This document shows positions 1 through 6,485 of a stretch of 9,684 bases of DNA, in pieces. Both the position numbers and the translations under genes were made by a program. Source of the DNA: Leptospiraceae bacterium (GTDB lineage Bacteria > Spirochaetota > Leptospiria > Leptospirales > Leptonemataceae). A model generated the notes under the pieces. That model did not search any database and was not told the origin of the DNA. It saw only the letters and a list, made by a program, of their open reading frames with translations. Numbering within the stretch: the first letter of the stretch is position 1; every line of letters begins with the position of its first letter. Location of the stretch: assembly GCA_020440935.1 (NCBI GenBank), contig JAGRNC010000077.1:1-9684 (forward strand), read 5' to 3'.

Positions 1-834
1 ATCTTTGCAGCTTCGCACCAGAGCCACTACAGGATTGGCGGAAAAGGAATGTCCTCCGGCACAATCCAATGAGATCACGACGGTGTTGCCCTTTCTAAAA
101 CCCTGCCGATTATCGTGGATATAGAATGCAAGACCCTGGGATGGGTCCTCCGCCCATTCCAGGGAGGCGCTTAGCTCCATGGTTCCGGAGCGGTCCAGAA
201 ATCCGAATCGGTCCCAATGAAAAAAGCGGGCCAGCCCAGAGCTAAACGGATAAATGCGCTGGTACTTGAACGGAAGAATTGTGCCGCCTCGGGTGTCTAT
301 TATGCCGTACAGATGCGGCGCTTTGCTCGATTGCACGGCGGCTCGCCCCTCAGAAAAGGAATCTACAGAGCCGTATACCGGCGATATCACCCATCGACCG
401 GAACGATCGATGAAACCCCACCGTCCATTCTTAGATGCACCGGCCAATCCCTCAGAAAAAGGTAGTACTTCATCATACTGGGGCTTTAATACTACCTTTC
501 CGTTTCTATCCAGAAAGCCACAACCATTGCTATCGCAGTAATCGATGAGCGCCTCCGATAGATCTCCAATACGCTGATAGTTGAATCCAAATCTTTTTTC
601 GCCATCGCTGTCGATGTAGCCACAGGTCTTGCCGCATACCCTGGCGATCCCCTGGTCAAAAAATGCGCCCTGCTCAAAGTCGGTTTCGAGCACGATCTTT
701 CCTTCTTTGTCAAGATACACTAGATTCGGACCATCGTTCCCGATACGCCAGGCAGGGATCCGGGGCTCGCTTCCGGAGATTGGGCCGCTACAAAAAGCAA
801 AACCAGAAATGATGCAAAGTAAAATGGCTCGCAC
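1..834 (-). CDS. WG-repeat exported protein, probable lipoprotein (3' end outside window)
   Basis: The frame stays open for 278 codons and leaves the window still coding. The start is a GTG at 834; an in-frame stop lies seven codons upstream and no ATG lies between, so GTG is the best choice although no clear Shine-Dalgarno precedes it. Residues 1-14 form a signal peptide (Arg2, then a hydrophobic run) ending GFAFC, with Cys15 as a possible lipidation site; the lipobox is atypical, so simple secretion is possible. From residue 40 the protein consists of WG (KWG) repeats of about 34 residues, starting near 40, 72, 106, 140, 177, 211 and 245, each with a G-[FYI]-[LI]-D-x-x-G core. The family is known as a beta-rich repeat of unknown biochemical role, often extracytoplasmic. 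Oddly, repeats 1 and 2 each end in a cysteine pair (Cys67/Cys71, Cys100/Cys105). It is divergent from the hydrolase gene across 65 bases. Confidence 0.85.
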   Translation of the reverse strand, partial: MRAILLCIISGFAFCSGPISGSEPRIPAWRIGNDGPNLVYLDKEGKIVLETDFEQGAFFDQGIARVCGKTCGYIDSDGEKRFGFNYQRIGDLSEALIDYCDSNGCGFLDRNGKVVLKPQYDEVLPFSEGLAGASKNGRWGFIDRSGRWVISPVYGSVDSFSEGRAAVQSSKAPHLYGIIDTRGGTILPFKYQRIYPFSSGLARFFHWDRFGFLDRSGTMELSASLEWAEDPSQGLAFYIHDNRQGFRKGNTVVISLDCAGGHSFSANPVVALVRSCKD

Positions 835-899
835 AGGAACAGACCGCTGAGCTCACTAAAACTTGCAAGAATTACGCGGTTTTCAAATTCTGCAGTCTC

Positions 900-1916
900 A
901 TGCCATTGATAACAGAAATTGGATTCGATCCCGATCAAAAGCCATCCTTGCTGCTGCGTCCACCGATGATTCAGTCGGCCCTTGCCTCACGCGGAAAGAA
1001 GGGGCTGCGTATCAGCGATTCCACCCAACATTTTCTGTTTCATACCTTTGATCAGGATGGTCATCGGATACGACTCCTGGGCGCCTATGATCTACACCGC
1101 GGTCCGTCCAGGGGATTGGCCGTCTTGATTCATGGATGGGAAGGAAGTTCGGAATCGGCCTATGTGGTCCGCCTGGGCGCACAGCTATTTCGGGACGGAA
1201 TGGACATCTTTCGCATTAACCTTCGGGATCACGGGCCAACTCATGGATTGAATCCTGGACTCTTTAATGGCAGCTTAATCCATGAAACCTACGACGTGGC
1301 GCTGCAATCGGTGAATCTTTGGAGGGAAATGCGGTACCGCAAGGATGAGGATTCAGTCATAATCGCTGGGTTTTCTATGGGCGGTAATTTTGCCATTCGA
1401 ATTGCCGGAAGCCATAGCATATCGCGCAATAAGATTCCCGGACTGCGGCATGTGTATGCCATCAGCCCGGCCGTGGATCCGGAGAAAACAACACGAATGC
1501 TGGATGCGCATCCCATCCTTTCGCATTATTTTCTTCGCAAATGGTTCGAGTCGCTAAAAATCAAGGAAGGGCTTTTTCCGGACCTATACAACTTTGGAAG
1601 ACTCAAGGATGCCCAGAATGTAATGGAACTGACGGATCGGGTGGCCCGCGAGCATTCGCACTACGCCAGCGCATCCCATTACTTTCAAAGTTATACCGTT
1701 CGGCCCGAGCATATGGCACGCATAGCGGTGCCGCTTACGATTATGAGCGCTCAGGACGATCCGATCATTTCGCCCGATGAGCTAAGCCCCATGGCCGATC
1801 TACCGCTGGTACGAATGGTGCTCACTCGTTACGGCGGACACAATGGATTCTTTCTGAATGGGCATCCGGCCTACCTGGACCTGGTCCGCCCGCCGGCGCC
1901 AGAGCGCTCCAACTAA
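900..1916 (+). CDS. YheT-like alpha/beta hydrolase
   Basis: A 338-residue alpha/beta hydrolase of the YheT/EMB8 type (COG0429-like), cytoplasmic, with no signal peptide. The oxyanion-side HGWEGSS lies at 78-84, the family-typical NLRDHGPTHGLNPGLFNG stretch at 107-124, the nucleophile elbow GFSMGG at 157-162 with Ser159, an acid in AQDDPI at 284-289 (Asp286 or Asp287), and the catalytic His314 in GGHNGF. The family is known as putative esterases or acyl hydrolases with poorly defined substrates, so no substrate is proposed. The ATG at 900 is preferred because residues 9-31 match the family's N-terminal F-P...HLQT-type region, although here PMIQS replaces PHLQT; no strong ribosome site is visible. 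Its TAA overlaps the TAG of the convergent TM2 gene. It appears to be a single-gene unit. Confidence 0.88.
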   Translation: MPLITEIGFDPDQKPSLLLRPPMIQSALASRGKKGLRISDSTQHFLFHTFDQDGHRIRLLGAYDLHRGPSRGLAVLIHGWEGSSESAYVVRLGAQLFRDGMDIFRINLRDHGPTHGLNPGLFNGSLIHETYDVALQSVNLWREMRYRKDEDSVIIAGFSMGGNFAIRIAGSHSISRNKIPGLRHVYAISPAVDPEKTTRMLDAHPILSHYFLRKWFESLKIKEGLFPDLYNFGRLKDAQNVMELTDRVAREHSHYASASHYFQSYTVRPEHMARIAVPLTIMSAQDDPIISPDELSPMADLPLVRMVLTRYGGHNGFFLNGHPAYLDLVRPPAPERSN

Positions 1917-2302
1917 TCTCGACTGTTCAGCTCTGCCAGTTGCCCATTCAAAGTGCAATAGTCGTAAACGTAGCCGATGGTAAAAAGACCGCCGGTAAAG
2001 AACCACAATAGTCCGGTCCAGATCTTTCCCATGTAAAACCGATGGATTCCGAATAGCCCCAGAAAGGTCAAAAGAATCCAGGCCAGGTCATAGCTATAGC
2101 GGCCTTCCACGTAATTGCGATCTGCATTTCGGTCCATTCCAGGAATCAGGAAGAAATCGATCAACCAGCCAATGCCCAGAAGCCCCAGAGTGTAAAACCA
2201 GATAATGCCGGTAATTACCTTTCCATAGTAGAAACGATGAGCTCCGGTGAATCCGAAAATCCAGAAGAGATAGCCCGTGGTTTTGCGATGCGTTCCAGCC
2301 AT
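1913..2302 (-). CDS. Tandem double TM2-domain membrane protein
   Basis: A 129-residue membrane protein made of two TM2 domains in a row. Copy 1 (about 10-55) carries GAHRFYYGK at 20-28 and a following helix ending near Asp49; copy 2 (about 74-120) carries GIHRFYMGK at 85-93 and ends in YVYDY with Asp114. Each TM2 unit supplies two hydrophobic helices joined by the conserved G-x-H-R-F-Y-x-G-K turn, so four membrane segments are expected. Most bacterial TM2 proteins have one unit; their function is unknown. The frame is open back to 2494, but that part encodes no TM2 sequence and overlaps the acetyltransferase gene, so the ATG at 2302 is chosen; a GGGGGA lies rather far upstream. It follows the acetyltransferase by 74 bases on the same strand and may share its transcript. 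Its stop overlaps that of the convergent hydrolase. Confidence 0.85.
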   Translation of the reverse strand: MAGTHRKTTGYLFWIFGFTGAHRFYYGKVITGIIWFYTLGLLGIGWLIDFFLIPGMDRNADRNYVEGRYSYDLAWILLTFLGLFGIHRFYMGKIWTGLLWFFTGGLFTIGYVYDYCTLNGQLAELNSRD

Positions 2303-2376
2303 GGCTAAGAGAGAGCAATCCCATCCCCCAGAGCAAGAGAAATTCCTGGTCCGGGACCGAATCTCGAACCATGCTG

Positions 2377-2982
2377 CTACAGACTGCGCTCCAGGAATAG
2401 TTTTTGTGTCTTTCTCCCATCGGGCAATGTGGTGGCCCGACGGCCGCAGACTCGAAAGCCAAGCTGGCGATATAATTCCAGCGCTGGGTTGCATTCGAAT
2501 ACATTAAGTGTCAGATGCCTGATGTTTCGCCGTCGGCATCGATCCATGGCCCGTTCCATCAGAGTCCGGCCGAATCCTTTTCGCCGATGGATGGGCAGCA
2601 CATAGACCGATGCAATCATTGCTTTGCGCGCCACTGGATCCACTCGACGAATCTGGCAAAAACCGATGGGCCTATCCCGCTCCAATAAAAGCAGTTCGCC
2701 GTGCGTTGGCAGGTTTGCCAGATCCTTACGCACCTGGCCTACATCCACAGGATAGCTGTACAGTCGACCGCACAAAAGAAATAGATCTATGGGACTCAGG
2801 GATTGCAGTGTCTGTAGAAAGAAAGAATTACCCTCACTTTGCGATTCGCCCAGGCCTTGACGGTCGCCCGAAAAGGCCGATTGCTCACTTGCTTTGGGCT
2901 TCTGGGGCCGCTCGCTTCCCGTTCGGGGATTTTGCTCCCCTTGCCTGTCCTGGCCGGGAATCAGTCTCTTTGAAAAGATCAT
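2377..2982 (-). CDS. GNAT-family N-acetyltransferase
   Basis: A 201-residue protein whose C-terminal part (about 55-201) is a GNAT fold that would transfer an acyl group from acyl-CoA to an amine. Motif A is seen as VYVLPIHRRKGFGRTLM (126-142), with the pyrophosphate-binding R134-x-x-G137-x-G139, and motif B as NPALELYRQLGF (165-176). The substrate cannot be told: the sequence resembles generic RimI-like or small-molecule GNATs. Residues 1-52 are rich in Gln, Ser, Gly, Pro and Lys, look disordered, and are not part of the fold. The ATG at 2982 is favoured because it shares one base with the cyclase stop (TGATG), a typical translational-coupling junction; a later start would leave a gap but cannot be excluded. 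The partnership with a cAMP-producing enzyme suggests, as inference only, regulation in the same pathway. No cyclic-nucleotide-binding domain is visible. Confidence 0.88.
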   Translation of the reverse strand: MIFSKRLIPGQDRQGEQNPRTGSERPQKPKASEQSAFSGDRQGLGESQSEGNSFFLQTLQSLSPIDLFLLCGRLYSYPVDVGQVRKDLANLPTHGELLLLERDRPIGFCQIRRVDPVARKAMIASVYVLPIHRRKGFGRTLMERAMDRCRRRNIRHLTLNVFECNPALELYRQLGFRVCGRRATTLPDGRKTQKLFLERSL

Positions 2983-4064
2983 CAGAATAGATCATCGTCC
3001 AGACCAAGAGTGGCCTTGCCCCGTGGTCCCTCAAATTCAATACGATTGAGGTACTGAGCTTGCAATGGCTCCGATTTTCCTTTTGCAGAAAGCTCAATTG
3101 TTTCCACATAGCCCGCTGCGTCTCCCACCAACCTGGCGGTTTCAGAGGATACTAGAATAGCGGAGGGCTTGCATGCCTTCTCCAATCTGGACGCAGTATT
3201 TACTGCATCGCCAATGAAGGTCAGTTCCAGAAAGCCATCGCCGCCGATACTTCCCAGAATACATTCACCGCTGTGGATGCCGATCCGAATACTGATTTCC
3301 TCTTCCCCCGATTTTAGACGAAACAGGTTTAGAAGATTGAACTGCTTTTGCATTTCAATGGCGGACATGAGCGCATGCAGAGGGTTTTCGAAAACAGCAA
3401 AAATGGAATCTCCCATGATCTTATCCACAAAACCATGGTTATGCAGGATAATCGACGAAGCGGCGCCGATGGAAGTATTCAGCATTTCTAGAATCGCTTC
3501 CGGACTGGTCCGTTCGGCAATGGCCGTATAGGAAACCAGGTCCGCAAATAGGAAGGTAAACTCCCTCTGTTCATCTGGAATGTGGTCCAGACCCGATGCC
3601 GATGCGCTCCTGGCTCGATGTGTCAAATGGGAAGATACATACTTCGTAAGGATGGTACTACTCTGCACCCCCTGCTCATAAAAGCCGGTTTCCGGATTGT
3701 GACCCGGTAGATCAATGTCCTGGAATAGCAGGTAATGGGCCGATTGCCCGTCCTGCTCCTTTCGAAAAGCGGTTAGCTGGTAAAGCCGACGCTCCTGCTG
3801 CGCATCCCGTAAGTACAAACGGTAGTTCTTTAGCGGACGATTCCAATCCAGATTGCGCATGAAAAGTTCCTGGAATGCCTGGATTCCCAGAACCTTCAGA
3901 ATAGTGGCGCCCTGCACATCGCTGTTTTGAAGGCCCATGCGACGAAGCAATCGAGCGGAGATGCCTCGAATCCGGTGTCCGGGACCCAGAATTACCGGAA
4001 AGAGATCCAGCTCTTTGATAAACAGACCGGTAAGGCCAGAGAACTCTTGTCCCGATCGCTCCAA
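2982..4064 (-). CDS. Class III adenylate cyclase with N-terminal PAS-like region
   Basis: A 360-residue soluble protein predicted to make cAMP from ATP. Residues about 15-120 resemble a PAS-type sensor (VILGPGHRIRGIS early, LLFQDID at the end), a weak assignment. TILTKYVSSHL at 137-147 matches the conserved linker helix before cyclase domains. The catalytic domain spans about 168-340 and keeps all expected residues: metal-binding Asp175 (FADLVSYT) and Asp219 (KIMGDS), adenine-selecting Lys215 and Asp286, and transition-state Asn289 and Arg293 in GDAVNTASRLE. The Lys/Asp pair argues for ATP over GTP. There is no membrane segment, so the cue is cytosolic or comes through a partner. The start is TTG at 4064, decided by a GAGGT ribosome site five bases upstream. 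It is first in a run with the acetyltransferase (one-base overlap) and TM2 gene, divergent from the MaoC gene. Confidence 0.92.
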   Translation of the reverse strand: MERSGQEFSGLTGLFIKELDLFPVILGPGHRIRGISARLLRRMGLQNSDVQGATILKVLGIQAFQELFMRNLDWNRPLKNYRLYLRDAQQERRLYQLTAFRKEQDGQSAHYLLFQDIDLPGHNPETGFYEQGVQSSTILTKYVSSHLTHRARSASASGLDHIPDEQREFTFLFADLVSYTAIAERTSPEAILEMLNTSIGAASSIILHNHGFVDKIMGDSIFAVFENPLHALMSAIEMQKQFNLLNLFRLKSGEEEISIRIGIHSGECILGSIGGDGFLELTFIGDAVNTASRLEKACKPSAILVSSETARLVGDAAGYVETIELSAKGKSEPLQAQYLNRIEFEGPRGKATLGLDDDLF

Positions 4065-4069
4065 TGATT

Positions 4070-4074
4070 ACCTC
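4070..4074 (-). promoter_or_regulatory. Ribosome binding site fixing a TTG start
   Basis: On the minus strand GAGGT lies five bases before the TTG at 4064. It is the best-spaced Shine-Dalgarno near the cyclase start and is why the non-ATG codon is accepted. Confidence 0.7.
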
Positions 4075-4082
4075 GCTTTACT

Positions 4083-4111
4083 CCTGTACTTTCTGGAGCC
4101 GTCGATGTCAA
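4083..4111 (-). promoter_or_regulatory. Candidate promoter for the cyclase run
   Basis: A perfect TTGACA -35 box lies at 4111-4106 (minus strand), followed by a 17-base spacer and a poor -10 box, TACAGG, at 4088-4083. The predicted start of transcription near 4076 leaves only about 12 untranslated bases, just enough to hold the GAGGT ribosome site. The -35 and spacing are good and the -10 is weak, so this is tentative. Confidence 0.35.
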
Positions 4112-4169
4112 GCTTCTGCTTTCGTCCGATGTTACTTGTGCGCCCGATACGGAATGAAAAATTCGATCC

Positions 4170-4607
4170 ATGTTATACTTTGAAGATATGAAGCCGGGCC
4201 AATCCATTGAGGTGGGTTCCTACCAGGTTACAGAAGAGGAAATTCTGGAATTCGCCCGGAAGTACGATCCGCAACCATTTCACATTGATCCCCAGGCAGC
4301 CAGTGAATCCATGTTTGGCGGAATCATCGCCAGCGGTTGGCATACAGCTTCTATTTGCATGCGCCTTTATGTAGATGCAGTTTTGAATCGTTCGGCAAGC
4401 ATGGGCAGCCCGGGGCTGGACAATCTACGATGGAAACGACCGGTACGCCCGGGGGACACTCTTTCCGGTCGTTTTCGAATCACGGAATGTCGCCCATTTC
4501 GTCCTGGAATTGGACTGGTGAAAGGTATGGCTGAGCTAAAGAACCAGGAGGGAAAACTAGTAATGAGCTTTCTGGGTCAGGGCATGTTTGGAACACGAAA
4601 AGACTAA
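4170..4607 (+). CDS. MaoC-like hot-dog hydratase
   Basis: A 145-residue single hot-dog domain of the MaoC / (R)-specific enoyl-CoA hydratase group, cytoplasmic, expected to add or remove water at an acyl-CoA or related thioester. The hydratase motif is visible: YDPQPFHID at 32-40 with the Asp33/His38 pair, then GGIIASGWHTA at 50-60 and a SPGLDNLRWKRPVRPGD segment at 80-96 typical of MaoC proteins. The ATG at 4170 is chosen because MLYFEDMKPGQ matches the usual YFEDL-x-x-G N-terminus; the ribosome site is weak. The alternative ATG at 4188 would cut into that conserved start. The gene stands alone, divergent from the cyclase and convergent with the DinB-fold gene, so the neighbours do not reveal the substrate. 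Roles in polyhydroxyalkanoate, fatty-acid or branched-chain CoA metabolism are all possible. Confidence 0.88.
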   Translation: MLYFEDMKPGQSIEVGSYQVTEEEILEFARKYDPQPFHIDPQAASESMFGGIIASGWHTASICMRLYVDAVLNRSASMGSPGLDNLRWKRPVRPGDTLSGRFRITECRPFRPGIGLVKGMAELKNQEGKLVMSFLGQGMFGTRKD

Positions 4608-4657
4608 CGAACGCACGTTCCAATCGGTAAGGATTCGCCGCCATTTCCGCATCGGAA

Positions 4658-5149
4658 TTACTCCGGTAATTCTACGGCCGGTTTGCCCAGCTTGTTTCGT
4701 TTCTCATTCATATGCCGTAGATGATGCAGCGCATGGTTATTCAAATGCTGTAAATGGCCAATTACATCGATCCGTCCTCTTTCATTGTGCATTCCGGTAC
4801 GCTGCAAATCTGAATCGGCCATTCCGCTCAAAATATGGTAGATCTGCATCCGGGCCGAACGAATCACATCCAGCTCCACCTGCATTGATCGGCTACTCAG
4901 GCTGAGCCGGGCAGAAAAGGAATCTTCATCGGCTCCAAGGATGGCGGGTTCGTCCATGGCCAGCATCCGCTTAATTCGTTCACAGATAATAGGATCAAAA
5001 TCGGCCAGATGGAATAGTAGCTCCGCCGGGGACCATTTGCCGGCAATGGGATGCGACCAGAATTCGTCTACTGTAAGATCGCAGAAACTGGCATCAATGG
5101 CCTGTCCAACTGATCGGATTCGTTCCAATTCACCGGGGTTCGCTACCAT
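4658..5149 (-). CDS. DinB-fold (DinB_2-like) putative metal-dependent protein
   Basis: A 163-residue four-helix protein of the DinB/YfiT-like superfamily. The family signature is seen as GKWSPAELLFHLADFDP at 37-53, with His47 as the first metal ligand, and near the C-terminus as NNHALHHLRHMNEKR at 137-151, where His139 and His143 form the usual H-x-x-x-H pair. Family members bind a divalent metal and include thiol (bacillithiol or mycothiol) transferases, but many have no assigned reaction, so none is given. There is no signal peptide or membrane segment. The ATG at 5149 opens the conserved region; the AGGG before it sits very close, so the ribosome site is poor. It is divergent from the TPM gene across 115 bases and convergent with the MaoC gene across 50 bases. 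Confidence 0.82.
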   Translation of the reverse strand: MVANPGELERIRSVGQAIDASFCDLTVDEFWSHPIAGKWSPAELLFHLADFDPIICERIKRMLAMDEPAILGADEDSFSARLSLSSRSMQVELDVIRSARMQIYHILSGMADSDLQRTGMHNERGRIDVIGHLQHLNNHALHHLRHMNEKRNKLGKPAVELPE

Positions 5150-5228
5150 GGCCCTATCTGCCAGGCAGGCCGAATTCGCGCACCCAAATTCCAGATTGCG
5201 GCGAAGAGCGGCGGAAGGGCGTTTTCAG

Positions 5229-5256
5229 TTGACCCGACCGACTTTGCTCATAGGAT
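5229..5256 (+). promoter_or_regulatory. Candidate promoter for the TPM gene
   Basis: TTGACC at 5229-5234 (five of six to consensus), a 16-base spacer and TAGGAT at 5251-5256 (four of six) form the best promoter-like pair before the TPM gene. The -10 box overlaps the AGGA that would serve as ribosome site, and the implied transcript would start almost at the ATG. Either this is a near-leaderless promoter or the match is chance. Confidence 0.3.
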
Positions 5257-5264
5257 TCGGCTCC

Positions 5265-6362
5265 ATGAGACGGTGGCCGCACATTCTGGTACTTATTTCT
5301 TTTCTGGTTTCGATTGCACTTTGCACAAATGACCATCCAGAAGATGATCTGCCACCGGATCTGACCGGCCAGGTGATGGACCTGGCGGATATGATCCCGG
5401 CAGCAACCGAAGCAAAGATTCTACGACTATTGCAGGAACATGAAAAGGCCACTACGGATCAAATTGTGGTGCTAACAGTGGATTCTCTAGAAGGTCTACC
5501 AGTGGAGGAATACTCTATTCGCGTCGCGGAAAAATGGAAAATCGGCCAGAAAGGTAAGGATAATGGCATCTTACTTCTAGTAGCAAAGAACGATCGAAAA
5601 ATGCGAATCGAGGTAGGCTACGGACTGGAAGGCGATCTACCCGATATCTATGCGAATCGAATCATCCAGGACCGAATGGTCCCGCAATTCAAGAAAGGCA
5701 ACTTTGGCGAAGGAATTCTATCTGGAGTAACCGGAATACTGCACCGATTGCACAGCCCGGTGGCCGAAGATGCCAGTGTGTCGCTTTCGGGCACAGGCAC
5801 TTTTTCCGGAACGGTAGTGGGCGACCAGAGCATACCTTCCGAGGCCAGCGAGCCAGGCGTGGCCACTGGCGAAACCGCGGAGTCGAATTCCTCCGATGGC
5901 CGTAGCCTGGGCGACTGGGTAAGCATGATCATTGGCGGCGTAGTAATGATTGGCGTGAGCATCTTTGCAATCTGGATCACGCTCTTTTTTGTTCGGGGAG
6001 TTCTCTTTTCGGATGGCATCGCGGGTTGGATTTTCCTGATAGCTATAGGCTGGATCCCTTCCCTGGTTGTGACGGCCATCGCATCGGGTCCTCTAAATTC
6101 GGAAGTCGGCGATCTTACATTCTGGCTACTCTTGATCGGCAATTTTGGATTGGTGATAGCCTTGCGATGTATGTTCCAGTACACGGGCTGGGGAAAAAAG
6201 CTATCGGAGAAATGGGAGCCGGACCTATCCAGCTCAGGATCGTACTCGGGAAGCAGTTATTCTAGCGGCTCATCCTATTCGTCTTCTTCTTATTCTGGCG
6301 GTTCATCGTATTCCGGAGGTGGCGGTAGCTTTGGCGGCGGTGGAGCTTCCGGATCGTGGTAA
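5265..6362 (+). CDS. TPM-domain exported membrane protein with Ser/Tyr/Gly tail
   Basis: A 365-residue protein. Residues 1-20 are a signal peptide (MRRWP then a hydrophobic stretch) ending ALC; Cys20 could be lipidated, but Leu before it is unusual. The TPM domain spans about 33-160, with VMDLADMIP at 37-45, KGKDNGILLLVA at 96-107 and EVGYGLEGDLPD at 116-127, all typical of the YgcG/TPM_phosphatase family. A Ser/Thr/Glu-rich linker (162-216) follows, then three hydrophobic helices near 221-243, 252-273 and 283-303. The tail from 322 is almost only Ser, Tyr and Gly, ending in the family-typical SFGGGGASGSW. The domain is thus periplasmic and membrane-anchored; TPM proteins are linked to membrane-protein quality control, but the activity here is unknown. 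The ATG at 5265 is chosen over an upstream open frame because it starts the signal peptide and has AGGA nine bases before it. Confidence 0.9.
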   Translation: MRRWPHILVLISFLVSIALCTNDHPEDDLPPDLTGQVMDLADMIPAATEAKILRLLQEHEKATTDQIVVLTVDSLEGLPVEEYSIRVAEKWKIGQKGKDNGILLLVAKNDRKMRIEVGYGLEGDLPDIYANRIIQDRMVPQFKKGNFGEGILSGVTGILHRLHSPVAEDASVSLSGTGTFSGTVVGDQSIPSEASEPGVATGETAESNSSDGRSLGDWVSMIIGGVVMIGVSIFAIWITLFFVRGVLFSDGIAGWIFLIAIGWIPSLVVTAIASGPLNSEVGDLTFWLLLIGNFGLVIALRCMFQYTGWGKKLSEKWEPDLSSSGSYSGSSYSSGSSYSSSSYSGGSSYSGGGGSFGGGGASGSW

Positions 6363-6430
6363 AGAATCAGTAGCAAGAAAAAACTATCCAGGGGCTTGAC
6401 CATCGGTGCCTTTTTCCATGGAACACTGAT

Positions 6431-6464
6431 ACTGCGCGCAACAGCGACCGGTCCAACGCGCAGT
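6431..6464. terminator. Inverted repeat between convergent genes, possible bidirectional terminator
   Basis: ACTGCGCG (6431-6438) and CGCGCAGT (6457-6464) form a perfect 8-bp stem around an 18-base loop that itself contains the palindrome GACCGGTC. It sits 68 bases after the TPM stop and 21 bases after the receptor stop. No T-run follows on either strand, so termination activity is a guess. A weaker stem (about 6391-6413) running into five Ts lies nearer the TPM gene. Confidence 0.35.
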
Positions 6465-6485
6465 GGAAGCGGCCGAAGATTTTCA

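Noticed and set aside
835..899. Possible divergent promoters between the WG-repeat and hydrolase genes (TTGCAA on plus, TTGAAA on minus)
   Set aside because: Neither has a credible -10 box at the right distance.
720..938. A short minus-strand frame with a hydrophobic stretch just before the WG-repeat gene
   Set aside because: It is out of frame with the repeats, ends right after the hydrophobic part, and the repeat frame has its own signal peptide.
2341..2380. A tRNA T-arm-like GGTTCGAGATTCGGTCCC stretch on the minus strand between the acetyltransferase and TM2 genes
   Set aside because: The flanks do not pair as a T stem, and no acceptor stem, anticodon arm or D arm can be built around it.
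2303..2494. A 64-residue N-terminal extension of the TM2 protein
   Set aside because: It overlaps the acetyltransferase end in another frame, has no domain-like sequence, and the ATG at 2302 starts right before the first TM2 unit.
2610..2990. A 126-codon plus-strand open frame
   Set aside because: It is antisense to the acetyltransferase, which has clear GNAT motifs.
4609..4620. GAACGCACGTTC, a small inverted repeat between the MaoC and DinB-fold genes
   Set aside because: The stem is only four to five base pairs with a tiny loop and no T-run; too weak to call a terminator.
4941..5264. A longer reading frame for the TPM protein starting at 4941
   Set aside because: It lies mostly antisense to the DinB-fold gene, would bury the signal peptide inside the protein, and the ATG at 5265 has its own ribosome site.
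5648..6184. A 178-codon minus-strand open frame
   Set aside because: It is a shadow of the TPM gene; the product is Pro/Ile/Thr-rich with no recognisable fold.
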